The notes under the pieces were generated by a model. The model ran no database searches. It saw only the letters and a list, made by a program, of their open reading frames with translations, and had not been told where the DNA came from. Below, in pieces: positions 46,001 to 56,900 of a stretch of DNA of 64,000 nt. The position numbers were made by a program, and so were the translations under genes. The first letter of the stretch is position 1. Every line of letters starts with the position of its first letter. The stretch comes from Rugalucina vietnamica (lineage: Eukaryota > Mollusca > Bivalvia > Lucinida > Lucinidae): the NCBI GenBank assembly GCA_964017185.1, contig OZ024875.1, positions 60,879,043 to 60,943,042 of the forward strand, given 5' to 3'.

Positions 46001-47639
46001 ATTCAACAATTTATTTCTAGTCATGATTCAAAAATACATTCTACTAATATCAAACATGGTGAAATATTTGATTAACAAAATGCATACATGTGATACCTCC
46101 CTCATCATCAGGGAGACTCCAGGAAATGAGCCATAAAATTGGTAAAAATTTTCCTCAAATGTACCACTTTTTAAACAAAAATTCAAAACCTCCCTGAAAT
46201 GAATCAAGATTTTTCCTATATATTCTATACATTTTTCAAAAATCTCCCTGATTCCTCTTTCAGACTCATCACGTATGAAAATATTGTGCACATTTTATTA
46301 AATGTCAACCCATCTGTGTTTCCAAATATAGCCTTTATTCATAAATATGAGAAAATTTAACCAATTACTCTATCAATTGCAAAATTATTTTGCAAACCAG
46401 CTGACCAGAAAAGAAAAGCAGTCCTACCAGGAAGTGACTTATCTAGTGAAAAATTCAAACACCAAAGAGATCAAGTTAGATGACTGGCATGTCCTTTAAC
46501 ATAACAGTAAATGTAGTATTTGATCTTACCATAGATACGATACTATCAAAGGAAGTATTGGTATTTTTTATGGAGAAATCTTCATTAAAACAGGTAAATA
46601 ATAATGAGACCTGTTTTGAAAATGATAATGACAATGATGATTATGGTGATAGTGGTTGCAGTGGTAGTGGTTACAATGATGATGATGATGATCTAGTTCA
46701 GTTGCATAAACTATTCTCTTCTAAAAGACCAATTCCTTCTATGACAGCATATAATTATGGTAACAGTGTAGGGAAGCTAAAAGACAACCTTTTAATAGTA
46801 ATGACCTGTCAATCTCAGGAGCATGGCTCTATTTTCCCGTCCAGGTGTTTTGCTAAATGTTTTGTTATGCAATCAGTAATATTTGTAATGTCAGCCTGTC
46901 TTTGCTTAGAAATTTATGGTATAATTTGGCATTCTCATGCATCGTAGACTTATTTACAACTGTGTTAAATACATGCACCAATAAAATGATAGACACAGAC
47001 AGCTAATATCTACACAGCCTTAAGTAAGTGATGCAGACCAGGAGGGCTAGATATTATATTATTGTGTGGATGCTAAAACAAAGGCACTCATCAGTCGTCT
47101 TGTGTGCCTCCGAGTTGCTCAAAAGTGCAGCTATTTGTTCATATTGAGGTTTAACGTCTCGGTCAACCATTTGGGACTTAGCCATCCCTTCCTGTGTATT
47201 AACCAGTGTAGTGGGGAGTTAATGTGCATTGCTCAAGGACACAACACTGTGCCGCCAGTGGGGATCAAGCCCAGGATTCGATTCGGAGTCTGATGCCCTA
47301 ACACTACGCCATTGCAGGTATGCTATATATGTGAATGTCCCTGAATATAGACTCTTGGACCGAACAACTGGATCAGGTGCCAGTGTACCAGACAACACAC
47401 AGATACACAGTTGCATGGGTGATCTGTAAATCAACATTGTTGACATTGGCAACTGGACAAATCTGAATGGTGCAAATTCATATTTTAGAGAATGTTTCAG
47501 TACCACCGTCTAAATAATTCATTTTAAACTCCTCTGAGCTCGCCTCTGTAGCTGTGCTGTAGCATGACAATGCTTCTACGCTACGAAAACCCCGTGTCAA
47601 TGCAACCCGCAAAGAGTTTCTGAACAAGCAAGCGGCCAT
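34087..47639 (-). CDS. ECHDC2: Mitochondrial enoyl-CoA hydratase of the AUH/ECHDC2 type, complete, 9 exons
   Basis: Coding exons in order of transcription: 47639-47507, 45727-45660, 43744-43657, 43170-42991, 37983-37927, 37066-36879, 36301-36251, 35464-35417, 34164-34087; total 891 nt, 296 residues plus TGA, every junction in phase. Exon 1 gives a basic, Ser/Arg-rich start ([18 protein letters not shown]) fitting a mitochondrial presequence. Then come crotonase motifs: FCAGADLKER (oxyanion hole), [16 protein letters not shown] (second oxyanion Gly and one catalytic Glu), [20 protein letters not shown] (second catalytic Glu), [15 protein letters not shown], and the C-terminal [17 protein letters not shown]. 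The family hydrates unsaturated acyl-CoAs; AUH itself is the 3-methylglutaconyl-CoA hydratase of leucine breakdown. AUH and ECHDC2 are close: SEVKG, KLRG and LVNH lean to ECHDC2, while [15 protein letters not shown] leans to AUH, so the symbol is tentative. Exon 1 was found by reading the strand directly and is the least certain exon. Confidence 0.88.
34443..34505 (-). repeat. Hairpin MITE family A, short remnant
   Basis: GTAGAACTGTACTATCTGTGG and GGTGTTGAGCAGCT match the middle of a reverse copy. Confidence 0.35.
35126..35370 (+). repeat. Hairpin MITE family A in hydratase intron 8
   Basis: ATATGAGTCGCGTCATGAGA to ATGTTGTGGCTCATAT. The central hairpin GCTTCGCAGTCACTGCGAAGC is perfect. It ends about 46 bp from exon 8 of the hydratase. 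Confidence 0.8.
35692..35931 (+). repeat. Hairpin MITE family A in hydratase intron 7
   Basis: GGGCCACACCATGTGAAAACC to CTCATGAAGCTGCTCAAA. The central arms are partly decayed. Confidence 0.7.
35955..36202. repeat. MITE family D, almost fully palindromic, in hydratase intron 7
   Basis: CCAGTTGTTCAAAACTAACG to AGCTAACGATGCTTTGAACAACTGG, with centre AGAATTCTTTGCACTGCAAAGGATTCT. It can fold over nearly its whole length. A second copy lies at 62870. Confidence 0.8.
37343..37575 (-). repeat. Hairpin MITE family A in hydratase intron 5
   Basis: TGAGCCTGTGCGTGAGAAAA to CTCATGCGAAGGCTCC. The central hairpin is CTGTACAGTTACTGCACAG. Confidence 0.75.
37800..37893 (+). repeat. SINE tail fragment in hydratase intron 5
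   Basis: GTTGACTGGAATGTTAAGCA followed by ACAAATAAACAAACAAA matches SINE tails in this window. Confidence 0.45.
37991..38226 (-). repeat. Hairpin MITE family A abutting hydratase exon 5
   Basis: Terminus ATATATGAGCCGCC starts at 37991, only 7 bp beyond the exon limit (37983). The other end is GACACCACTCATAT. The central hairpin GCTTCGCAGTTACTGCGAAGC is perfect. Confidence 0.8.
39740..40330 (+). pseudogene. Decayed LINE reverse transcriptase C-terminus in the left foldback arm
   Basis: Broken frames read [56 protein letters not shown] and RRQKETW, the order seen at the C-terminus of a common animal LINE class (zinc-binding CxxC...WVHxxCSG, then CVRSxMLxxSETW). Several stops and frameshifts interrupt it. 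Confidence 0.55.
40557..40814 (-). pseudogene. Fragment of a Jockey/CR1-type reverse transcriptase C-terminus in the foldback loop
   Basis: [38 protein letters not shown] and [21 protein letters not shown] match the LMYKIxHGLVAIPxxxYL...FFPRTIxxWNxLP ending common to Jockey/CR1-like LINEs. Only this end is present. It belongs to a different LINE than the arm fragments. Confidence 0.65.
41145..41835 (-). pseudogene. Decayed LINE reverse transcriptase C-terminus in the right foldback arm
   Basis: The mirror copy of 39740-40330. [19 protein letters not shown] and [13 protein letters not shown] are readable in the frame ending 41293; the latter matches the RWFGHVE motif of this LINE class. It is interrupted at other places than the left-arm copy. 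Confidence 0.5.
43402..43558 (+). repeat. MITE family E in hydratase intron 3
   Basis: AGGCAGATCCAGGATTTCTGG to CCCTCTAAATCCGCCACTG. This uninterrupted copy serves as reference for the split one at 49536. Confidence 0.7.
43971..45466 (-). mobile_element. Helitron-like non-autonomous repeat, copy 2 (reverse), in hydratase intron 2
   Basis: The reverse complement of the 678-2225 repeat: hairpin end GCTCACCTGAGC near 43976, CGTCCGTC microsatellite near 44030-44060, three units, and GGACCATTGGTCC at 45448-45460. Units carry CATGACCAAGATGGCCGCCA and TGACCTTGACCTATTTTA. It lies between hydratase exons 3 and 2. Confidence 0.65.
45730..47144. other. Hydratase intron 1, mostly unassigned
   Basis: Contains a (GATGAT)-type low-complexity run at 46625-46690 and AT-rich sequence. 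No exon was found between hydratase exons 1 and 2, whose phases already fit. Confidence 0.5.
47145..47320 (-). repeat. tRNA-derived SINE, reverse, in hydratase intron 1
   Basis: GGTTTAACGTCTCGGTCAAC is the reverse tail; TTGCTCAAGGACACAACAC is the reverse body; GGGGATCAAGCCC...CTAACACTACGCCATTG is the reverse head. Confidence 0.65.
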
Positions 47640-47957
47640 TGTTGTCGACAACACCGGGAAAATGTTTACGACAACACCGGTCGATAAAAAATTTGTTTGA
47701 TTGGCATGAAAATTTGTGCAATAAGAAAGGTTTTCGGATGTATTTGAAAGTTAAAATGAATCTAATTCAAGCTTGAAATGATTGAAAGCGTTTAATTATC
47801 CTTTTTTAAAATTATTTTACGACTATCGCATTTCGTAAAATCAATACCCATTTACGTCATCAGTTACGCCTACTTTCGTTTTCACAAAATGCGCTTCAAA
47901 TTTTTCAATATTTAGGGACAGTTTATATCTTAAAATCATTCAACTTGAACTGCAGCA
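47640..47957. promoter_or_regulatory. Shared intergenic promoter region of the head-to-head hydratase and PXK genes
   Basis: Only 318 bp lie between the two opposed start codons. The stretch has two direct copies of CGACAACACCGG at 47646-47657 and 47669-47680, a GATTGG (inverted CCAAT) near 47700, and no clear TATA box. This layout suits a bidirectional promoter, but transcription starts are not visible from sequence and the elements are inferred. Confidence 0.5.
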
Positions 47958-50900
47958 ATGGCAACAAAACTTTTTGAAAGATCAAAGTCAATGAAAATCT
48001 CTCTTGATGACACAACTCCTCTGATGTGTGTTGTTGAGAGTGGTGAAAAAGTCCAGGATCATGTTGTAAGTTCATCACTGTTCGCTGTAATTCTGTCATC
48101 TGATATTCAGTGGTTGTGGGGAGTGCAGTGGCCAGATTGTAGCGCATTGCATTCAGAATCAAGAGGTTCTGGGTTCAGTCCCCCACACGGTTTGACATGT
48201 TGTGTCTTTTAGGACAGCAGGAGCCAGGAGTGTACGTGATGGAAGTTACATAAAAGACTATCCTAAATGCGGTGCGTTCCTTTACCGGAATGGACCTGAT
48301 TACCGGAATGGACTACCGGAATGGACATTTATTTGAGTATTTTTCATTTGGATTTTTAGTACAGATTTGCCTAGAATGTACACAGACAAGGATTAGTTCG
48401 AGAATCATGTAGTTTAAGTACAGTTAAATTGTGTTCCGTACGAATGGGTGGCCCTAAATTCAAGATATTCCAAGCTATTTAAGGAAAAGCAACTTAAAAC
48501 CGGACATCCGGGTGTGCCTTGTCCAAAGGCAGAATCTGTAAAGAAAAGAAGAAGAAGATGGCTTAGTGGTAGAGCATCAGACTCCAAAATGAAAATTCCT
48601 GGGTTTGATCCCCACAGGTGTCACCGAGTTGTATCCTTGAGCAAGACACATTAACTCCCCAGAGTACTGGTTTAACACCCTGGAGGCAGTGGTGGTGGCT
48701 CCGTCTTGATATGACTGAAAAATGTTGACTTGGACATATTATACTCTGACAAATAAACATGTACACTAACTCTACAGTGTACTGGTTACAGGGCTTTATC
48801 CAGGTATTTTGGGAATGGGGCCTTTTTCCCCTATAATTGAGAAAATATTCTGCAATTTGAGAACGAAAATTCCAGGTGTAAGTTGCCAAAATTGGGAATT
48901 TTGCATGATTTTTAGAAAATATCATTTGGGAAAGGGGCCTCTTTTCTGCCCCTGAGGATACCTGGATAAAGCCCTGGGTTACTACATAGGAAGCGTTTGC
49001 TCCATCCAGGCATGACTGAAAAATTGTTGCCTTGACCTTAAACCTCAATGCAAAGATACTACAAGCTACTACAAAGTGACATTAAGTATAGTCAGATTGT
49101 TACGGTTCATACTTAGCTATAAGCTCAGCATGTCATAAGCCCTTGTCAAGTGGAGTTGACTCAGGGCGCAGTGGTGAAAGCCTTTAATGTCATGATGGAA
49201 AATCATAGCAATTGCACAGCAACCTTTGTGCTTCTTGGCAGTGACAGAGCTCCTCTTTCATAGGAGACGGGATCAGTCATTTTAACTTTAAATTTATTTT
49301 AGGAGTACAACTTGAAGATTCAAAGAGGTCTTGCCTCTGACTTGTGTTGGCAGCTGCAGAAAAGATACTCCGACTTTCTGCAGTTAGACACAGACCTGAG
49401 TATAGCAGGAATAGAACTACCAATGCCAAAGAAGAAACTCATAGGGAACTTTGACAGAGAGTTTGTGGCAGAAAGACAGGTGGGACTACAGGTAAGGACA
49501 TTACAAAAACATGCCCATGTAATATACTGAATTATCAGTGGCGGATCCAGGATTTCTGGAAGGGGGGCTCAAACCCACCAACAGGGGCTTGACATTAAAA
49601 TCCTGAGCCTAGTGTGGTCATGTATCTCTCTTGGTACATGTAAATGGTTTATACTGCTTGCTGATTATTGTAAGCCCAATAAGTTGAACAATAGGATTTC
49701 TTCGTTGAACATTGTCAATATTAATGAACATTGTATATTTACATATAAGAAGCCATATCGCAATGTTTCATATGAAGGCTAAACATGTGACACTGCATAG
49801 TGCATTCAATGCCCTTTGATCGTGATTATCAGCGCGTCATTGGATGGGCCCGTTGCCGCTAACATCATCTAAGTTTGTTGATTTTGAGCTGGAAATAATG
49901 ATCAACTTGCTTTTGATATATGTATACAATGCTATGCTAATGCACTGATTACGGTATTAACTTTTGCATTCTCCTTGAGACAGTATGTTACTACTTGTGT
50001 GTGTTATAAATTTATTTTGTACTATGAATGTAATGTGATTTAATTTGTGTTTTCTGATTCTTAAAAATGCATTTTGCATATATTAAACTAGTATAAGAAT
50101 ATACTTTTAAGCGACCAGCAACCACTCAAGATAACATGATAGTATTCTAAACCATTACATATATATTTACTCCAGTTTGCTCCACATAAATAAGTCAGAG
50201 TAACTGTTTTGCTCCCCTGCTACTATAGTAAGTAAAGTAAGTATTTTTATCCTTGTAACTGAATCTAATTTTGCTTTGAAAGTTATGAAGTATTTATTTT
50301 TATGGAGGAATAAGAAAATATTGATGGCAGGGGAAATAGACAATCATTAGAAACATAATATGTATATGCATACTACGTACCCATTTATAACTGGGTCCGA
50401 CAAAAAACCGGATAATCTATACGAATCGTTATTTTTATGTCAATTTTAGTTAAGAATAGGTAAAAGCTTTTCTACAGCCTCACACAATGTATATAAATAT
50501 TAAGAAGACGCTTTGAAAATAGTCTCTTCCTGCTGACTTTATTCTCTCATGACCTTGTATTGTTTTTCATGTTTTGTTGATATGTTTGTGTTGCTTTCTT
50601 TGGTTGGTCCCGGGTTGCCTTCGGTCCCAATCTTTTCTCGGATTTGGCTGATGCCCGACGCTGGGTGCGTTCCGCTTTTTTGAGATAATACGATTGGATT
50701 TAACTTCAGAAATACAAGTTTGCTCGGACGGAATCCCAGCGTCGGGTATCATCGCGGCAAGGGCATTATTCTACGTCTCTTTATATTACATGTATTTTTG
50801 TGCTTCTTTATTAATTATGTTTATGCAAACAATGCAAATTTTGCGTTAACACTCTACTGTGTGAAACGATGGTTTGACGAAGATCGAGAAGTTAAAATAA

Positions 50901-53900
50901 GACCTCCCTCATCATTTAAACGCATTACCCCTCTGCTAACGATCTATGAACGGAATGTTTTGTTCTCAACAAAGATTCTCTTTATTTTTGTTACATCGCT
51001 TGTAAGTTTATGGCTATATATCCTTATCTTAGGCTGCGGCGATGTTGAAGTCAACCCTGGGCCGAGTCTCAGTGCGAGTGCGAGTACGAGCTCAAATTCC
51101 TTATCAAGTATGTCAAGTCTTTCATCTCTCCAGTACGATTCACATTTTAGCATATGCCACTTAAATATTTAAAGTTTACTTCCAAAAATCGATCTTCTCC
51201 AGTACGAAATGCAACCTTTTGATGTTTTTGTTTTCATGGAGTCCTGGTTGAATGACGATATAGGAACGGATGATTTAAGGATAGTAAACTTCAACGAGCC
51301 ATATAGATGCGATAGAGAAACTAGAGATGGCGGCGTTGCTATATACGTTAAAGAAAATATATCATGTAAATGCAGACCTGACCTGGAAATTAACAATTTA
51401 GAATGTGTATGGGTCGAAATAAAAACATACGGGCATATTTTTCTCGTTGCGGGTATATATAGACCACCTGATGCAAACCAAAATTACTGGACTTTGATTT
51501 CGGAATCTGTGGATAGGGCTAAAAATACGAATATTTCTGATATTATAATAGTAGGAGACCTCAATAACGATCTGTTGAAGCCGTCAAAGTTCAAACACTT
51601 AAGGGAATTAATAGCTAATTATGAGCTTAGTCAACTTATAAAAGAACCTACGCATTTTACAGAGATCTCATCTTCATTAATAGATGTCATAATGACATCG
51701 AATTTAAACTCACTTATCGCTAGCGAAGTTTGTGATCCATTTATACCAAATCTTATACGATATCATTGCCCTGTTGCTGTAATTCTTTCATTTCCGAAGT
51801 ATAAATCTCAAAATTATAAACGACAAATATGGAAATATGACGCAGCAGATTATAGTAAATATCGTCAAATTTTAACAGAAGCAGATCTGTTAGGAACTGT
51901 AACAAACATGCACGAAGATGTCAATACAATAGCACAACAAATAAATTCAATCATTCTGTCAGCCGCAGAGCAATCAATTCCAAACAAAATAGTTACTATT
52001 CGACCTTCTGACCAACCTTGGATGCATGATGAAATAAGGAAGCTTATTCGTCAAAGGAAAAGAATACACAAAAAAGCAAAGCAAACTAATAGTGATATAA
52101 TCTGGAATAAGTTTAGAAAAATCAGAAACAAAATAGTTAAAAAAATAAGAAGTGCAAAACTAAGGTATGAACATAATACTGCCATTAAACTAAAAGATAA
52201 AACAACGGACATAAAAACCTGGTGGAAACTATCAAAACAAACCTTAAATATTAATAATAAATCTGACATAATACCGAACATAGAATATAATGGTAAAACA
52301 CATGAAACAAACATTGAGAAAGCCGAAGCCTTAAATTCATTTTTCATAAAACAATCACAGTTAAGTAAAGATGCCCCCTCATTGCCAATGAATATACCTC
52401 CTGAATACCCTCTTCTTGACATGGTCAACATAAGTTCACAAGATGTACACGATATTCTTCGAAATTTGAATATAACGAAAGCCCCAGGCCCTGATTTAAT
52501 TAATCCTCGTTTACTTAAAGAAGCCACTGCCGAACTATGCGGTCCACTGAGCGTTTATTATAATAGGTTATTACATGAAGAAATATTTCCAATTGATTAT
52601 AAGAAATCTAACATAGTACCTATCCACAAAAAAGGAGACCGATCAGTTCCAAATAATTACAGACCTATATCTCTTTTAAGCATTATTGGGAAAACTATGG
52701 AGCGTTGTATTCATAAACACGTATATAATTATTGTGTATTAAATAACATTATAACACCATTTCAATCAGGATTTATTCATGGGTATTCAACGACTTATCA
52801 ATTAATTGACATGTATAATTCATTCTGTGAAGCAGTTGACTCGGGTAAAGAGGTGCGTGTAGTATTCTGCGATATAAGCAAAGCATTCGACCGGGTCTGG
52901 CACAACAGCTTATTATTCAAATTAAAAAGTATAGGAATCTCTGGTAAATTACTAAACTGGTTTTCAGATTACTTAGCAGATAGGAAACAACGTGTTGTAA
53001 TTAATGGCAATACATCAGAGTTTAAATTAGTTGAAGCAGGCGTTCCACAGGGCTCTATACTTGGCCCACTTTTATTTCTGGTTTATATTAATGATATTGT
53101 TCGTGAATTAGATTGTAATGTTAGACTTTTTGCTGATGATACCAGTTTGTATATTGTGGTTGAAAACCCCTTACATGCAGCTAATATATTGAATAACAAT
53201 TTGGGAAGAATTTATAGGTGGGCTGGAGTTTGGCTGGTTGATTTTAATGCAACAAAAACAGAATCTATGTTACTAACGCGCAAACGAATTCAAATAGTTC
53301 ATCCCGATTTGATTATGGATAATACTATATTGAGAAAAGTAGATACACATAAACATTTAGGTTTGATATTCTCTCAAGATTGTGGATGGAAGTCTCATAT
53401 TGAAGATATATTAAATAAAGCATGGCATCGTCTTAATATAATAAGAGCTTTTAAATTTAAATTCGATAGACAATCTTTAGAACGAATGTACATATCTTTT
53501 GTCAGACCAGTTCTTGAATATGGAGGGCCTATATGGGATAATTGTAATAAAGAAGAGAAATCCAAATTAGAATCTGTACAAATCGAAGCAATGAGAATTG
53601 TGACCGGAGCTACTAAATTATGCAGTATTGAAAAGTTATACAAAGACACAGGATGGGAAACACTCCAAACCAGACGTAATAAACAGAAATTACAAATCTT
53701 TTATAAAATGGTCAATAGAATAGGACCGAATTACCTTAATAATCTTGTTCCTCCGTTAGTTCAAGATAATTCTCGTTATTCATTAAGGAATGCAAGAAAC
53801 GTATCAACGATTAGGAGCCAATCAAAATTGCACTATGATTCGTTTTTGCCATCATCTATACGTGATTGGAACAGTTTATCGGAAGAAACAAGAAATTCGC

Positions 53901-56900
53901 AATCGTTTTCCATCTTTAAATCGAAACTTAACGCTGACAAAGTCAGACCACCGTTATATTATAACTATGGTCAACGAACACTCCAAATTTATCATACACG
54001 CCTTCGACTAGAGTGTAGTTCATTAAAATTTCATCTTCATAAGTCAAAAATTGTTGATTCTCCTCTTTGTGATTGTGGTGAAGTTGAAACAACCAAACAT
54101 TACCTCATACATTGCCCTCAACACCACATACCACGTAACCAATTTCTAACTAACTTCCTCGATAAACCTATCAAAACCCTATTACATGGAGATTCTCGGC
54201 TAACTCTAGCTGAAAATGAAGAAATTTTTAATGCAGTTCAAACATTTATTGCACACACTAAAAGGTTTTCATAATTGGTTGTCCTTTGCGCAATACCGGG
54301 TTCGGGACTGGGTTGGGATCTGATCTTCCCATGGGTCGCCAGAGTACAGCAACACATCTCCCATTTTTGTTATTTTGTTCTCTACAGAAAAAGTTCAATT
54401 ATATTGTCTACCGAATAAATACAATGTACCATCATAACATATATTTGCTCGAAAATGTAATCTAACTATTTCAGGAGAGGATGTTTATGAGCCAAATGAC
54501 TTGTTTTTCAATCCTGACACTTTATTTGTTTTGTAATGTAAACTGATATGTTATTTTTGATTCAAAAATAAATATTGTTTAAACGGTTCGTTTTCTACAT
54601 TTTACCAGATTTTTTTAAATTTGCCCATGAAATTGAACTAATTTGGTCACAGAGGGGGACTTGTTTGAACCCTCCAAACCCCCTCTAAATCCGCCACTGG
54701 AATTTTCTGAAGTTGTAAAAATTGAAAAAAATTCAGTAGAAAATTTTTGAATTTCTTATAAAATTTCTCAAAACATAGATTGTAGGACCATGTTAGAACC
54801 ACCTCACAGATGAGGATCTAACGAGTACTCACTATCTATGTTTTAGAGCAAAAATAAGAAAAATAGGTAAACTCCTGCAAACCTATTTTCACTTTATAAA
54901 AGTGGGGTTTAAGGGGGTGTACATTTCACGGAAATATTTTCCTGATGAAAAGATGAGTTAAAACAAGATTTAAGCAGAAAAATTATATGTTCCATCAATA
55001 GCAGCATCATTTGAGCCACCTCATAGGAAAACCAAGAATCTGCATAGGCGAAAACAAAGGTGCAGATCAGCTTCGCGGTAACCGCAAAGCTGATCAGCGC
55101 CTTTGTTTTCGCTACTCGGATTGTACAATTCCTCCTCTACTTAACTCCAAAATTTCAAGCTTCTAGCCTGCTTCTGTGACCGTACAGCCTGATTTGTGTC
55201 GGACCTGTTCGGAAACCACATTGTTGGTTTTCCCATGAGGCGGCTCATTTCAAAGTAAATAAAGTTTCTGGTAAGCACAGTTGACTGGTCATTAATGCAT
55301 TCCATTTTGATAGTAATAAAATATATTTGGAGTCTTTGCTCTTGGCTTGTAGAATCTTTGAGCCCTCACTACCAATTAGTTTTCATGAAATAGATAAATT
55401 CTTGGCCATGTATTCATTATGTTTGTTTCATAAGTATTCAACTCTTGTTGGTAACATAGGCATTCTGTGATGTATAATTCTTACTTATGGAAATCTAAAC
55501 AAAAGCAGTAGGAGTTGTTCTACATGCAATATTCCATATAAATGTCTGTGCAGCTTCGAGTTTAAAGCTATTTGCACAAGGAAGTGAAGGAACTATATGC
55601 CTACATATTTTATGTTGTTATTGATGTTTCCAGAACTACCTGACAGAATTACTAAGCAAGCCTGTGTTATATAACAGTCTCCCTGTGAAGAGGTTCTTAG
55701 ACCCTGACAACTACAGCTGTAACTTTACAGGTAAAACAACCCCTATTGAGACTGTTAAATGAGCTACTGGTCATCGGGGTATCGATATAGGTCTGTTACA
55801 AACTAGCCTGTGCAGTCACAGAAGAAGGCTTAAAACTTGAAGTTTCAGATTTAAGAAGAAGAGTGATTGTACAGTTAGCAAAAACAAAGGCGTTGATCAG
55901 CTGTGCAATGACTGCACAGCTGATCTGCACCTTTGTTTTCACAAAGGCAAATGGACAAAAATTTGGGTTTCTCATAGATTCAGCTTACATTTAGCTTTAT
56001 GTGAGACTCCAGGCTTTCGTTATTGATAAGAGTGTGCTGTGGCAGAGCAGTTGGTTTGTCTTGTTCCAAACTTTAGCAATTTTTCTTGTAAAGCAAACCT
56101 TACATATTACAACAAAAGCCTGCAATATCACTGTGAGGGATATATGCCAGTGTACTGCGGCTGCCTGAAGCGCCATGTGTTAGTGGTCGACAGGGTAGAT
56201 AATTCGGAAGTCGGTTGAACATTCATTGAGAGTATATAACAGACTATAAACCACCAACTTTAAACTGTAACAGTATTTTCCATGTTCAACTTTTAAATTC
56301 ATTGCAGTATTTCTTATGTTTTCTTATATTTGATGTAAAGATTCAACAGTTAATCTTATTTTCTGAATTGACAGAGATAGCTCTATGTTTCTATGGTGAA
56401 ACACTCAGAGAAACTGTGTTGAACTTGAAATAATTTTTTCTGTATGTTTACAGAGATAGCTCTACAGCATGTGTCTATGGTGTTACGATCAGAGAAACAG
56501 TGGGATGTCGTTGAAGCACTGCCAGATATAGGTAATTTGCTCTTCTATAGATTTATATTTTAACAGCATCACAAGAAAACCAATTTTTATGCCCCCAACT
56601 TCGAAGAAGTTGAGGGGGCATATTGGTTTGGGTCTGTCCGTGCAGTGAGTGCGTGCATGCAGTCAGTCAGTCTGTGATCAAACTGATGTGTGAGCACACG
56701 GACAGGAACCGTTAGAGCTAGGATCTTGAAATTTGGTATGTAGTTTGTATATGAAAATTAAGAGGACCCATATTTTTTCTTTCAGGTAAATTCAAGGGGC
56801 TAGGGGCCAATTCTGTGAGAGTTATTTCCCTTTTTAATTCTTGATAAAGTGAATAGATAGTGGATACCTTGTGTGCGCAACTCCTCCTACAGTTTTATTC

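Larger units (their letters stand above)
49583..54583 (+). mobile_element. 5-kb LINE with 2A motif inserted in PXK intron 2 and into a hAT-like MITE
   Basis: The insertion limits are inferred because a MITE with known layout (copies at 32489 and 43404) is interrupted between 49582 and about 54583. Inside are a leader frame at 50720-51172 and the main frame at 51209-54274, in the same reading frame and parted by a TAA at 51170-51172. The 1 kb at 49583-50560 has no recognised coding content and may be 5' UTR or another insertion. TATATAAATA lies near 50491. A possible AATAAA sits near the 3' end (54567). No clear target duplication was seen, as is usual for CR1-like elements. Confidence 0.65.
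49536..54699 (+). repeat. MITE family E split by the 2A LINE
   Basis: The left part 49536-49582 (CAGTGGCGGATCCAGGATTT ... AACCCACCAAC) and right part about 54584-54699 (GGTTCGTTTTCTACATTTTA ... AAATCCGCCACTG) join exactly as in the copy at 43402. Confidence 0.75.

Noticed and set aside
46028-46291. 87-residue minus-strand reading frame in hydratase intron 1
   Set aside because: No domain and no splice support; it may be part of an unlisted repeat (CTCCCTCATCATCAGGGAG hairpin).
46480-46947. 155-residue reading frame with Asp/Asn-rich centre
   Set aside because: The centre is a GAT-type microsatellite, flanks show no motif, and it lies antisense in hydratase intron 1.
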